Source: Herbaspirillum sp. (GTDB taxonomy: Bacteria; Pseudomonadota; Gammaproteobacteria; Burkholderiales; Burkholderiaceae_D). From it: DNA of 43,586 bases. The notes beneath the pieces were generated by a model. That model was given only the letters and a program-made list of their open reading frames with translations, was not told where the DNA came from and searched no databases. The stretch is from positions 1 to 43,586 of the forward strand of contig JAQGLY010000055.1 of the NCBI GenBank assembly GCA_028292625.1. Reading direction: 5' to 3'. The position numbers and the translations under genes are program-made. Shown here in pieces: positions 30,952 through 38,950 of this stretch (position 1 is the first letter of the stretch; every line of letters starts with the position of its first letter).

Positions 30952-33240
30952 CTACGCCTTGAGCAACGCCGCCTTGACCCGTTCCGGCGACATCGGCGCC
31001 TGCCGCAAGCGCACCCCGGTGGCGTCGAAGAACGCATTGGCCACCGCTGCCGGCACCACGCGCGAAGCCGCTTCGGCGGCGCCGGTCGGCGCGGCTTCAG
31101 GATGGTTGATCAACACGATATCGATGGTTTCCGGCGCATCCTTGATGTCCAGGATCGGGTAAGTCAGCCAATCGACGCTGGTCACCATATTGCTGTCGAA
31201 CTTCACTTCTTCGAACACACCGCGCGAAAAGCCCTGTACCACCGCGCCTTCGATCGTATTGTGCAGTTGGCGCGGATTGATCACCAGTCCGCAGTCGTGC
31301 GCGACCGTGAATTTGCGTCCCCAGATGCGGCCGGTTTCCGGATTGACTTCGATTTCCGCCACCACCGCCAGGTGCGTGCCGGCGCGCTGGGCATACGCGA
31401 TGCCCCGCCCTTTCAGCACATTGCCGTCGCGCTGCAGCCGCGGCACTGCCGAAGCTTGCCAGCCGGACTTTTCGGCGGCGGTCTGGATCACCGCCCGGTC
31501 GCGCGGATCGGTCAGGTATTTCAGGCGGAACGCCACCGGGTCCATCCTGGATGCCATCGCGAGTTCATCGATGAATTGTTCGCTGGCAAAGTGTGTCTGC
31601 GGACCGATCGGGTCGCGCATATGCGAAGTGCGCAATGGCGATGCACGGTCGAGCAGCGCGTCGATGGTTTCCCAGCCCATGCGCTTGTTGCCGAAAGTGT
31701 AGGCTTCCGAAGGCACGCCAAATTCCGCCTTCGGTTTCAGCGGCAGACCCATTTCCATGCCGGCCAGGCTGTCGCTGGGATCGGATTCGTTGCTGGTGAT
31801 GTTGGCGCGTGAAAAGCCCTTCGCCATGAATTCGTAAGCCAGCACATTGCCGTCGGCGTCGAGCGCCGCGCGGCCGCGATGAATCGACGCCGGGGCCTTC
31901 GGATCCCACGCCGTGCCGTCGCGCCGCATGCCCTGCACGCGCACCGGCTTGCCGGTCATTTTCGACAGCAGCGCCGCATCGATGACGGTATCGCCGGCGT
32001 CGTTGCGGCCGTAGGAGCCCGGTCCGACCACCCAGATTGCGTGCACCTGTTCCGGCTTCATGCCGAGCGTGTTGGCGACGCCGTCGCGTGCGTAATGCGG
32101 TTTCTGCGTGCCGGTCCAGATAGTGGCGCGATCGCCTTTCACGTCGGCCACCGCGCAGCCGGGCGCCATGCTGGCATGCGATTGAAACGGCCATTGATAT
32201 TCGGCTTCGACGATGCGCGTTGCGCTGGCCAGTATCTTCGGCGCATCGCCCTTTGTGACTTCGTCCTCATGGCCTGTGACCGGCGCGGAACGGATATGGT
32301 CGTACAGCTTGTCGTTGCCGGGGAAGGGATTGCGCGGCTCGCTCCAGGTCACCTTCAGCATTTGCGCGGCGCGCACCGCATCCCACTCCTTCGGGGCGAC
32401 CACGGCGAGGAAATTCTTTTCGTGAATCACGCGTGCGCCCTTGACCGAGCTGATCGATGCGGCATCGACGGCGACCGGCACACTGCCTGCGTGCGGAGTG
32501 CGAATCATCCGCGCATGCAACATGCCGGGCAAGGAGACGTCGCTGACGAAACCGTCGGTGCCGAACGCTTTCCAAGCCACGTCGCGGCGCGGAAACGGCT
32601 TGCCGACCACTTTGTATTCAGAGGGCAACTTCGGTTTGGCCTTGCCTTCGACATACAGCGTGTTGCCGATTTTTTTATTCCATTTGAGCTTGGAATTGAA
32701 ATATTTTCCGCCGATCAGATCGGCATAGCTGATGGCCTTCGATGGATTATCGCGCACCATCACCAAACCGTTTTCGACGATCAGCTGATCGGCCGGCACG
32801 TTCAGATGTTGCGCCGCCATGTCCACCAGCAAGCGGCGCGCCTCGGCCGCCGCATTGCGCAGCGGCTTGGCGCCGGCCTGAATCCCGAGCGCGCTGGAAG
32901 CGCCGCCCTGATTGATCGCGACGTTGGTGTCGCCCATGAACACATGAACCTGTTCGAACTTGACGTCGAGTTCTTCGGCGACGATTTGCGCAATGCCGAC
33001 TTCCAGACCTTGTCCCAGATCGACTTTGCCGAAATACGCATTGACGCGTCCGTCCGGCAAAATGGCGACCCAGGAATCCAGTTCTTCCGGCTCCAGCATC
33101 GGCTTGAGCGCGATGTTGGCCTTATTCGGCTGGTCGGCTGCCTCGGCCATGCTCCATGGCGCCGCGGCGCAGACCACTAATGCGCCGGATGCGGCCAGAA
33201 AGCGGCGGCGGTTCATCGATATGTCGAGGGGAGCGTTCAT
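30952..33240 (-). CDS. Molybdopterin-binding subunit of a xanthine-dehydrogenase-family hydroxylase, Tat-exported
   Basis: The 762-residue protein resembles the IorB (isoquinoline 1-oxidoreductase beta) group. A Tat signal (SMNRRRFLAASGALVVCAAA, residues 8-27) predicts export with the cofactor already inserted. VDLGQGLEVGIAQIVAEEL, the first cofactor loop, lies near residue 70. The C-terminal block APTGAAEAASRVVPAAVANAF keeps the Glu expected for base catalysis though its usual GxGEP is relaxed. The ATG overlaps the stop of the 2Fe-2S subunit gene as ATGA. Neither a FAD subunit nor a cytochrome c subunit is adjacent, so the electron acceptor is unknown. The substrate, probably an aldehyde or N-heterocycle, is open. 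Confidence 0.9.
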   Translation of the reverse strand: MNAPLDISMNRRRFLAASGALVVCAAAPWSMAEAADQPNKANIALKPMLEPEELDSWVAILPDGRVNAYFGKVDLGQGLEVGIAQIVAEELDVKFEQVHVFMGDTNVAINQGGASSALGIQAGAKPLRNAAAEARRLLVDMAAQHLNVPADQLIVENGLVMVRDNPSKAISYADLIGGKYFNSKLKWNKKIGNTLYVEGKAKPKLPSEYKVVGKPFPRRDVAWKAFGTDGFVSDVSLPGMLHARMIRTPHAGSVPVAVDAASISSVKGARVIHEKNFLAVVAPKEWDAVRAAQMLKVTWSEPRNPFPGNDKLYDHIRSAPVTGHEDEVTKGDAPKILASATRIVEAEYQWPFQSHASMAPGCAVADVKGDRATIWTGTQKPHYARDGVANTLGMKPEQVHAIWVVGPGSYGRNDAGDTVIDAALLSKMTGKPVRVQGMRRDGTAWDPKAPASIHRGRAALDADGNVLAYEFMAKGFSRANITSNESDPSDSLAGMEMGLPLKPKAEFGVPSEAYTFGNKRMGWETIDALLDRASPLRTSHMRDPIGPQTHFASEQFIDELAMASRMDPVAFRLKYLTDPRDRAVIQTAAEKSGWQASAVPRLQRDGNVLKGRGIAYAQRAGTHLAVVAEIEVNPETGRIWGRKFTVAHDCGLVINPRQLHNTIEGAVVQGFSRGVFEEVKFDSNMVTSVDWLTYPILDIKDAPETIDIVLINHPEAAPTGAAEAASRVVPAAVANAFFDATGVRLRQAPMSPERVKAALLKA

Positions 33241-33722
33241 GCCGAGACCCCTTTTGCTGCCTTCATTTCGCTTTGCGCACGCTTGATGGCGCGCATGATC
33301 GCGACATGCGTGCCGCAACGGCATTTCAAACCGGTCAGCGACTCGCGAATCTGGGCATCGCTGGCTTCCGGATTGGTGGCGAGCATGGCGGAGGCGGTCA
33401 TCATCCAGGCATTGATGCAGTAGCCGCATTGCGGCACTTGCTCTTCTATATAGGCGGTTTGCAGCGGATGTGGTTTATCCTCAGTGCCGAGGCCGGAAAT
33501 GGTGGTCACCTTCTGGCCCTTGACCGACGCGACCGGCATGACGCAGGAACGTACCGCCGCGCCGTTCACATGCACGGTGCAGGCGCCGCACTGGGCCAGG
33601 CCGCAACCGAATTTGGGGTTTTTCATTTTGAGATCGTCGCGCAATGCGTATAGCAGCGGCATCGACGGGTCCGCGTCGACCGATACGTTTTTGCCGTCCA
33701 CGATGAATCCGATTTTGGCCAT
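33237..33722 (-). CDS. 2Fe-2S subunit of a xanthine-dehydrogenase-family hydroxylase
   Basis: The 161-residue small subunit carries two [2Fe-2S] clusters. The plant-type cluster ligands are in GCGLAQCGACTVHVNG and VRSC (residues 39-61). The second cluster is in QCGYCINAWMMTASAML near residue 99 and CRCGTHVAIMRAI near residue 136. A strong GGAGGAG precedes the ATG at 33722. It has no signal peptide and is presumably exported folded with the Tat-bearing large subunit. Confidence 0.94.
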   Translation of the reverse strand: MAKIGFIVDGKNVSVDADPSMPLLYALRDDLKMKNPKFGCGLAQCGACTVHVNGAAVRSCVMPVASVKGQKVTTISGLGTEDKPHPLQTAYIEEQVPQCGYCINAWMMTASAMLATNPEASDAQIRESLTGLKCRCGTHVAIMRAIKRAQSEMKAAKGVSA

Positions 33723-33746
33723 GTCTCCTCCTGTATGTTTCTTATG

Positions 33747-33772
33747 GGCTTGCAATAGATAGGCTTGCAATA
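33747..33772. repeat. 11-bp direct repeat in the divergent promoter region
   Basis: GGCTTGCAATA occurs at 33747-33757 and again at 33762-33772, a 15-base period. It lies between the hydroxylase genes and the CDF exporter. It could be a regulator site; nothing else supports that. Confidence 0.45.
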
Positions 33773-33899
33773 CTGGTATCGCATCTAATCACAATTTCTG
33801 AAATAATGAAATATTATGAAACAATATTCCGCATACAAGAACCATAACAAACCCAGCTCCCATTGGGCATCGTTTGCGCAACGCAAAACGGCCCGCGCG

Positions 33900-34925
33900 A
33901 TGTCGGCCGATCAGGACGCCGCGATTGAGCACGATCACGTATTCGACGTCGGCAGCCATGCGGCCGAACGCCGTACGCGGGCAGTGATGTGGATTACCGC
34001 GGTGATGATGGTGGCGGAGATCGCTGCCGGTTATTGGTTTAATTCGATGGCTTTACTGGCCGACGGCTGGCATATGAGTTCGCATGCGCTGGCGATCGGC
34101 CTGAGCGCGTTTGCGTATGCCGCGGCGCGGCGCTATGCGCGCGATCCGCGCTTCGCGTTCGGCACCTGGAAGATCGAAGTGCTGGCCGGCTATACCAGCG
34201 CCATTTTTCTGCTCGGGATCGCGGCGATGATGGTATTCGGTTCGGTGGAGCGCATCATCGCGCCGCAAGCCATCGATTACCTGAATGCGGCATGGGTGGC
34301 GGGGATCGGACTGGCGGTCAATATCGTGTGTGCGCTGATTCTCGGCGGTGCGCATCACGGGCACGATCATGATGGGCCGGCGGGACAACGCGATGCGCAT
34401 GCTCATGCGCATCGCCATTCCCACGATCGCCATGACCATCACGCTCATCACGGCCATCACGCAAACGCCACTGCTTCTCAGGCGCGCAACGCCGATCTGA
34501 ATTTGAAATCGGCATACATACACGTGATTGCCGATGCCGCAACATCGGTATTGGCGATCATCGCGTTGCTCGGCGGCTGGCTATATGGCTGGTCCTGGCT
34601 GGACCCGGTGATAGGCATTGTCGGCGCGGTGCTGGTGGCGGCATGGGCGCGGCGCTTGATGGCCGATACCGGCAAGGTGCTGCTGGACAGGGAAATGGAT
34701 CATCCGGTCGTGGCGCAGGTGCGCGCCGCGCTGGAAACGGGCTTATCGAGCGATACCCGCATTACGGATTTGCATATCTGGCGGGTCGGCAAACAGTCGT
34801 ATTCCTGCGCGCTCAGCGTGGTCACCGGCGACCGTTCGCTGACTGCCGCAACCTTGCGCCGGCATATAGCGGCCTGCAAGGAAATCGTGCATACGACGAT
34901 AGAGATTCAATTCACCGACCGTTGA
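33900..34925 (+). CDS. Cation diffusion facilitator (CDF) metal exporter, DmeF/CzcD-like
   Basis: The product has six predicted membrane helices and expels divalent metals (Co, Zn, Ni or Cd) in exchange for protons. The transport-site residues are in LLADGWHMSSHALAIG (helix 2) and YIHVIADAATSVLAI (helix 5), the HxxxD type common in zinc and cobalt exporters. A His-rich cytoplasmic loop (about residues 150-195 from this start) has more than 20 histidines. The start at 33900 (MSADQDAAIEHDHVF) fits the family; an in-frame ATG at 33816 would add 28 basic residues. Neither has a Shine-Dalgarno. No dmeR regulator is adjacent. Confidence 0.9.
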   Translation: MSADQDAAIEHDHVFDVGSHAAERRTRAVMWITAVMMVAEIAAGYWFNSMALLADGWHMSSHALAIGLSAFAYAAARRYARDPRFAFGTWKIEVLAGYTSAIFLLGIAAMMVFGSVERIIAPQAIDYLNAAWVAGIGLAVNIVCALILGGAHHGHDHDGPAGQRDAHAHAHRHSHDRHDHHAHHGHHANATASQARNADLNLKSAYIHVIADAATSVLAIIALLGGWLYGWSWLDPVIGIVGAVLVAAWARRLMADTGKVLLDREMDHPVVAQVRAALETGLSSDTRITDLHIWRVGKQSYSCALSVVTGDRSLTAATLRRHIAACKEIVHTTIEIQFTDR

Positions 34926-34971
34926 CGTTACATCTTTGCGCGAAGCCTAAGCGGCTTGCGCGGTGCTGCAA

Positions 34972-35193
34972 TCAGAATGTCCAGTGCAACCAGTTATCGC
35001 ATTCGTAAGACACGCGATCTTGCTTGGGGCTTGTTTTATCGCGCTTTTGCACCTCGGCTACCGCCGGTTCGACCGCAACCGCGGGCTTGACGATGACTGC
35101 CGGCCGCTTTTTCCCGAGGAGTTGCCATACGAAACGTGGGAATTCAGATTGCTCGTTGCCGAAGAATCCGGCAGTGGTTTTGGTGGCTGACAT
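34972..35193 (-). CDS. Small hypothetical protein, 73 residues
   Basis: I do not recognise a family. The frame starts at an ATG with GGAA 6 bases upstream and shows GC-rich third positions like its neighbours, so it is probably expressed. The sequence is basic and Lys/Val/Ala-rich in the middle (KKRPAVIVKPAVAVEPAVAE) and ends with CDNWLHWTF, rich in aromatic residues. No signal peptide or membrane helix is evident. It converges on the CDF gene, with a small hairpin (34938-34961) between them. Upstream, 35194-35340 is strikingly AT-rich and probably holds its promoter, though no convincing -35/-10 pair stands out. Confidence 0.6.
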   Translation of the reverse strand: MSATKTTAGFFGNEQSEFPRFVWQLLGKKRPAVIVKPAVAVEPAVAEVQKRDKTSPKQDRVSYECDNWLHWTF

Positions 35194-35351
35194 GTTGTTC
35201 CGATTCAAGAAAGATTACATTGCACGCAATATATTCCCGTTCAGAACAAGGGTCCAATTCAAGTATTCGATAATAGATATATGTTTTAAGAATAATTTAT
35301 CATTAAATATCGTTTTTTATAAATTTCTCCGGTAGGAGTCGGCCAAGGAAA

Positions 35352-35376
35352 AGGGCCGCAGCAAAAGCCCGGCCCT
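35352..35376 (-). terminator. Hairpin terminator after the FtsZ-like gene
   Basis: AGGGCCG (35352-35358) and CGGCCCT (35370-35376) pair; on the minus strand TTTTCCTT follows the stem. It lies about 35 bases beyond the stop at 35411, so it probably closes the leftward cluster. Confidence 0.6.
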
Positions 35377-35410
35377 CAAGTGAATCGCATGCACGGATGA
35401 TTCATTCATT

Positions 35411-35884
35411 TCAAGCGCCGAACTCCACCAGCATATCGGCCACATAATCCTCGCTGGCCGCGATCACCAGCATGTCGCACGATGCTCTAAGCAGCGCCAA
35501 CCCGGCCGATTCAGGCCCTTTATTGCCGTTTTGAATCAAAATACCGGTGACCGGCACCAGCTTGCGCCGCGCCGCCTGCTTCAGGAACGGCGCCAGCATC
35601 ACGTCGTCGCCGTCGCAGGCGATGATGAACAGCATGTCAGCGCCATCCAGCAATTCCAGCGCCCCGGTGCCGCGCGCCTGCTCGGCGGCATCCAGCACGA
35701 CGTGCACGTCGCGCAGATTGCGGTCCTTGATGACGCGTCCCATCCGTTCGCCGCCTTTGCCGATGCCGACCACTTCCAGAAAACGCTTGCTCGAATTGGG
35801 CGCATCGATCCGATATTGGGTATCGCGCACCGCCACCGCACAGCTCGATATGTCCCGAGGCGTCGCCGCTTGACCTTCCATCAT
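35411..35884 (-). CDS. Degenerate FtsZ-like N-terminal-domain protein
   Basis: The 157-residue product has no standard annotation I recognise, but it can be aligned by eye with the GTPase half of FtsZ. LEVVGIGKGGERM (36-48) matches the first strand and T1 loop (IKVIGVGGGGGNA in FtsZ). Then DVHVVLDAAEQA matches VEFFAVNTDAQA, and LLDGADMLFIIA (78-89) matches ALEGADMVFIAA. LAPFLKQAARRKLVPVTGILIQ follows as two pieces matching AAPVVAEVAK and LTVAVVTKP. The T4 GTP loop GGGTGTG is replaced by CDGDDVM, and the T7 loop and C-terminal half are missing. It is therefore unlikely to polymerise or hydrolyse GTP. Its ATG overlaps the stop of the CobW-like gene, so the two are coupled. Confidence 0.6.
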   Translation of the reverse strand: MMEGQAATPRDISSCAVAVRDTQYRIDAPNSSKRFLEVVGIGKGGERMGRVIKDRNLRDVHVVLDAAEQARGTGALELLDGADMLFIIACDGDDVMLAPFLKQAARRKLVPVTGILIQNGNKGPESAGLALLRASCDMLVIAASEDYVADMLVEFGA

Positions 35885-36972
35885 GCGCTCCTGTCAGAGG
35901 CACAGGCTTCGAAACCCGCGCGTAATGCATTCTTGTCCAGATTTCGGCCGATAAACACCAGTCTGCTGTAACGCGCTTCATCCGCTTTCCAGGCCTGCTG
36001 CAAATCGCCCTCCAGAATCATGTGCACCGACTGAAAAACCAGGCGCCGCGGCTCGTCCTTGACGTCGATGATGCCTTTGGCGCGCAGGATGTCCCGCCCC
36101 TTGCTGGCCACCAGCGCATTGAGCCACATGCTGATGCGGTCGGCGTCCATCGGATTGTGCGAGGTCAGCGAAATGCTGTCGATGCCGCTGTCGTGCTGGT
36201 GATCGTGGTGGTCATGCGCATGATGATCGTGCCCGCAATGCTCATCGTGCACATGCCCTTCTTCGCCGTGCGCGGGATGCAGAAAATCCGGTTCCAGCGA
36301 AACGATCCGTTCGATGTCGAAACCGCCGCGGGCGAGCACCTTGTCCAGCGCCACATTGGCGCGCTGGGCGCGGTGGATCGGCGCCAGCGGATTGATCTTT
36401 CGTAACCGCGCTTCGATGTCGCGCAATTCGGATTCCGACACCAGTTCGGTCTTGTTCAGCACGATCTGGTCGGCAAAGGCGATCTGCTCGGCGGCCTCGC
36501 GGCTGTCGTTGAGCCGCAGGAAAATATGCTTGGCGTCGACCACGGTGGTGACCGAATCGAGCACTGTCCGGGCCTGCAGGAAGTGATCGACGAAAAACGT
36601 CTGCGCCACCGGGCCGGGATCGGCCAGTCCGGTGGTCTCGACGATGATTGCGTCGAAATTTCCTTCTCTCGCCAACAGTGTGTGCAGGGTGCGGATCAAA
36701 TCGCCGCGCACCGTGCAGCAGATGCAGCCGTTGTTCATTTCGAACAACTCTTCATCGCTGTTGAGTATCAGGTCGTTATCGATGCCGACTTCGCCGAACT
36801 CGTTGACGATCACCGCATACCGCCGGCCGTGATCCTCCGACAGAATGCGGTTGAGCAAGGTGGTCTTGCCGGCGCCCAGATAACCGGTCAGCACGGTCAC
36901 CGGGATGCGCGCGGCATTCCCGGTGGCTGTTTCTGCGGCATTTGCTTCTAGCGCGGAGCTTGCGTTGGACAT
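35881..36972 (-). CDS. G3E family GTPase (CobW/COG0523) metallochaperone
   Basis: The 363-residue protein belongs to the CobW/YjiA/ZNG1 family, GTPases that insert zinc, cobalt or other metals into client enzymes. Walker A is GYLGAGKTTL near residue 30, the CxCC metal site is NGCICCTVRGD near residue 83, Walker B-like is VETTGLADPGP, and the base-recognition loop is VLNKTEL. A His-rich stretch (HDEHCGHDHHAHDHHDHQHD, about residues 238-257) could buffer metal. The C-terminal CobW_C domain ends the protein. It starts 18 bases after the zinc alcohol dehydrogenase gene, a plausible client. No Zur box is recognisable. Confidence 0.93.
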   Translation of the reverse strand: MSNASSALEANAAETATGNAARIPVTVLTGYLGAGKTTLLNRILSEDHGRRYAVIVNEFGEVGIDNDLILNSDEELFEMNNGCICCTVRGDLIRTLHTLLAREGNFDAIIVETTGLADPGPVAQTFFVDHFLQARTVLDSVTTVVDAKHIFLRLNDSREAAEQIAFADQIVLNKTELVSESELRDIEARLRKINPLAPIHRAQRANVALDKVLARGGFDIERIVSLEPDFLHPAHGEEGHVHDEHCGHDHHAHDHHDHQHDSGIDSISLTSHNPMDADRISMWLNALVASKGRDILRAKGIIDVKDEPRRLVFQSVHMILEGDLQQAWKADEARYSRLVFIGRNLDKNALRAGFEACASDRSA

Positions 36973-36990
36973 GTCGATAGGGAAGGCTTG

Positions 36991-38124
36991 TCAGACGCCC
37001 GCTTTTTCCTTGTTCATCCAAGGCATCAGCGACACGTGCACCGCGCCCTTGATTTCGCCTTCGCCGGTCACCGCCTTGATTGCTTTCTCGGTTTCGTCCA
37101 GACCGAAACGGTGGGTGGTCAGCAGATCCAGCGGGAAGCGGTTCGACGCCAGTTGCTGCAACGCCAGTTCGCAGGCGCGATAGCTGTGGCCGCGCGCGCT
37201 CTTGATGGTGATGTACTTGACCGTTACTTTACCGATCGGGAAATTCGGGAATTCAGCCATTTCGCCCTGGATCAGCAATGTGCCGCCCTTGCGCTTCAAT
37301 GCTTCCACGCCCAGCAGGATCGCCGCCGTGCCTGCGCCCGAGGTACAGTCCAGCGCCACATCGACGCCCTTGCCGTTGGTGATTTCCTGGATGCGTTCCA
37401 GCGGATTTTCCTTTTGCACGTCGATCACGTAATCGGCGCCCAGTTTCTTGGCGACTTCGAAGCGCGCGGCGTCCTTGGTGGTGCCGGTGACGATGATCAG
37501 CGATGCGCCGGCTTGCTTGCAGGCCACCACTTGCGACAGGCCTTGTTGTCCCGGACCCTGGATCAGCACGGTGGAGTTGTAGCCGACGTTGCAGTCGAAC
37601 AGCGCCCATTCGATGCCGTTGGCCATCGGCGTGACCAGGCCGGCGCGCTCGGCCGTCATGCCGTCCGGCACCTTGTGGATCACCGCGTTCCATGGCAGAT
37701 ACATGTATTCGGCGAAACCGCCCCACAGGTGCGGCGGCTTGTCCGACGTCGAATAGCCGTAACGGATGCCGTCCGGATTGGAGCGCCAGTCGGTGTTTTC
37801 GCAATGGCGGTATTCGCCCTTGTGGCACCATTCGCATTTGCCGCAAGCGACGTAATGCTCGACGAAAACGCGATCGCCTTCCTTGAAGCCCTTGCGCGCG
37901 GTGAACTCGGCGCCGGCCTTGGTGATGATGCCGATGTTTTCGTGACCCATGATCACCGGGCCGCCGGTCTTCAGCTCTTCCTTGTACATCTTGACGTCGG
38001 TGCCGCAGATGCCGGCCACTTCGACTCTCATCAGCGCGCCGTCCGCCGGCACTTCCGGCATCGGAAATTCGCGCATTTCAATTTTGCTCGGACCTGTTTT
38101 AACCGCTGCTTTTACTGTTTCCAA
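36991..38124 (-). CDS. Zinc-dependent alcohol dehydrogenase (MDR family)
   Basis: The 377-residue medium-chain dehydrogenase oxidises an alcohol with NAD(P). Catalytic zinc ligands are in GICGTDVKMY and MGHENIGII (GHE), structural zinc ligands in CGKCEWCHKGEYRHC near residue 94, and the Rossmann loop is VLIQGPGQQGLSQV near residue 185. It starts with TTG (TTG-GAA-ACA), supported by a GGAG 8 bases upstream and by family length. It lies between the aldolase gene and the CobW-like GTPase. The substrate is unknown; threonine or sorbitol dehydrogenase activity cannot be told apart from sequence. Confidence 0.9.
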   Translation of the reverse strand: METVKAAVKTGPSKIEMREFPMPEVPADGALMRVEVAGICGTDVKMYKEELKTGGPVIMGHENIGIITKAGAEFTARKGFKEGDRVFVEHYVACGKCEWCHKGEYRHCENTDWRSNPDGIRYGYSTSDKPPHLWGGFAEYMYLPWNAVIHKVPDGMTAERAGLVTPMANGIEWALFDCNVGYNSTVLIQGPGQQGLSQVVACKQAGASLIIVTGTTKDAARFEVAKKLGADYVIDVQKENPLERIQEITNGKGVDVALDCTSGAGTAAILLGVEALKRKGGTLLIQGEMAEFPNFPIGKVTVKYITIKSARGHSYRACELALQQLASNRFPLDLLTTHRFGLDETEKAIKAVTGEGEIKGAVHVSLMPWMNKEKAGV

Positions 38125-38185
38125 AATGATTCTCCACTTGATGTTTTGTGCTAATCGAATTGCGTCTGTCGGAGCAAGCGCAGGA

Positions 38186-38887
38186 TTACAGCGTCTCGCC
38201 CTCTTTCAGTACGCCGGCGGCGCGCAATGAAGCTTCAAGCCACTTCGGACGCAGGGCTTTGCCCGACACGATGTCGGAGATGCGCTGCTGTTCGTCGGCC
38301 ACCTTGCCCGCGGCCAGAGTCAGCAGGGATTCCGCCTTTTCACGTTCGACCACCACCACGCCATCGGCGTCGCCGACGATCAGGTCGCCCGGGCTGACCG
38401 CGATATCGCCGCACATGATCGGCCAGTTGATGCGGCCAGGCACGTATTTGGTCGGGCCGTTCGGATTGGCGCCGACCGAATAGACCGGGAAGCCGAGTTC
38501 CAGCAGTTCTTCCGTATCGCGGTGCGATGCATCCATGATCACGCCGCCGAAACCCATCTTGTTGCAAGCGTTCAGCATGATCGCACCCATCAGCGCGCAG
38601 GTGCGGTCGGCCTTGCCGTCGATCACCAGAATATCGCCGGGCTTGGCCATCGCCATCGCCGCGTGAATCATCAGATTGTCGCCGGGACGGATTTCAATCG
38701 TGAACGCAGGCCCTGCCATGCGGGTTGAATTCGACAGCGGCTTGATGCGGCCGTGCATGGCGCCGCGGCGACCGGCGACGTCGGCCAGAATCGACGATGC
38801 GAAAGCGGAGGCCTTTTTGACGATTTCGGGGGAAACGCGTTCGAAATCGCGCTGGATATCGTCCAACGGAGAAGCTGAGTTACTCAT
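38186..38887 (-). CDS. ligK: RraA-fold aldolase, probably 4-carboxy-4-hydroxy-2-oxoadipate aldolase
   Basis: The 233-residue protein belongs to the RraA-like class II aldolase group (LigK/GalC/ProA). These cleave 4-carboxy-4-hydroxy-2-oxoadipate to pyruvate and oxaloacetate and also decarboxylate oxaloacetate. The Arg-Asp pair for substrate and Mg binding is in MDASHRDTEEL near residue 128. GDLIVGDADGVVVV near residue 180 is the family hallmark. The ATG at 38887 has AAAGGATG upstream; a longer frame begins 57 bases earlier without support. It follows a LigJ-type hydratase by 63 bases, which makes the assignment more specific, since LigJ supplies its substrate. Confidence 0.85.
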   Translation of the reverse strand: MSNSASPLDDIQRDFERVSPEIVKKASAFASSILADVAGRRGAMHGRIKPLSNSTRMAGPAFTIEIRPGDNLMIHAAMAMAKPGDILVIDGKADRTCALMGAIMLNACNKMGFGGVIMDASHRDTEELLELGFPVYSVGANPNGPTKYVPGRINWPIMCGDIAVSPGDLIVGDADGVVVVEREKAESLLTLAAGKVADEQQRISDIVSGKALRPKWLEASLRAAGVLKEGETL

Positions 38888-38950
38888 GAAACATCCTTTC
38901 AGAATTGCCGGCGCTTGCGCGGCCGGTACGGGCAATATGCTCAATCAAAA

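Noticed and set aside
35024..35335. Plus-strand 103-codon frame
   Set aside because: It is opposite the 34972-35193 gene and its 3' part runs into AT-rich DNA with no codon bias.
38122..38124. Possible missing start of the alcohol dehydrogenase gene
   Set aside because: No ATG fits, but TTG with a good GGAG gives the normal family length, so it is not a broken gene.
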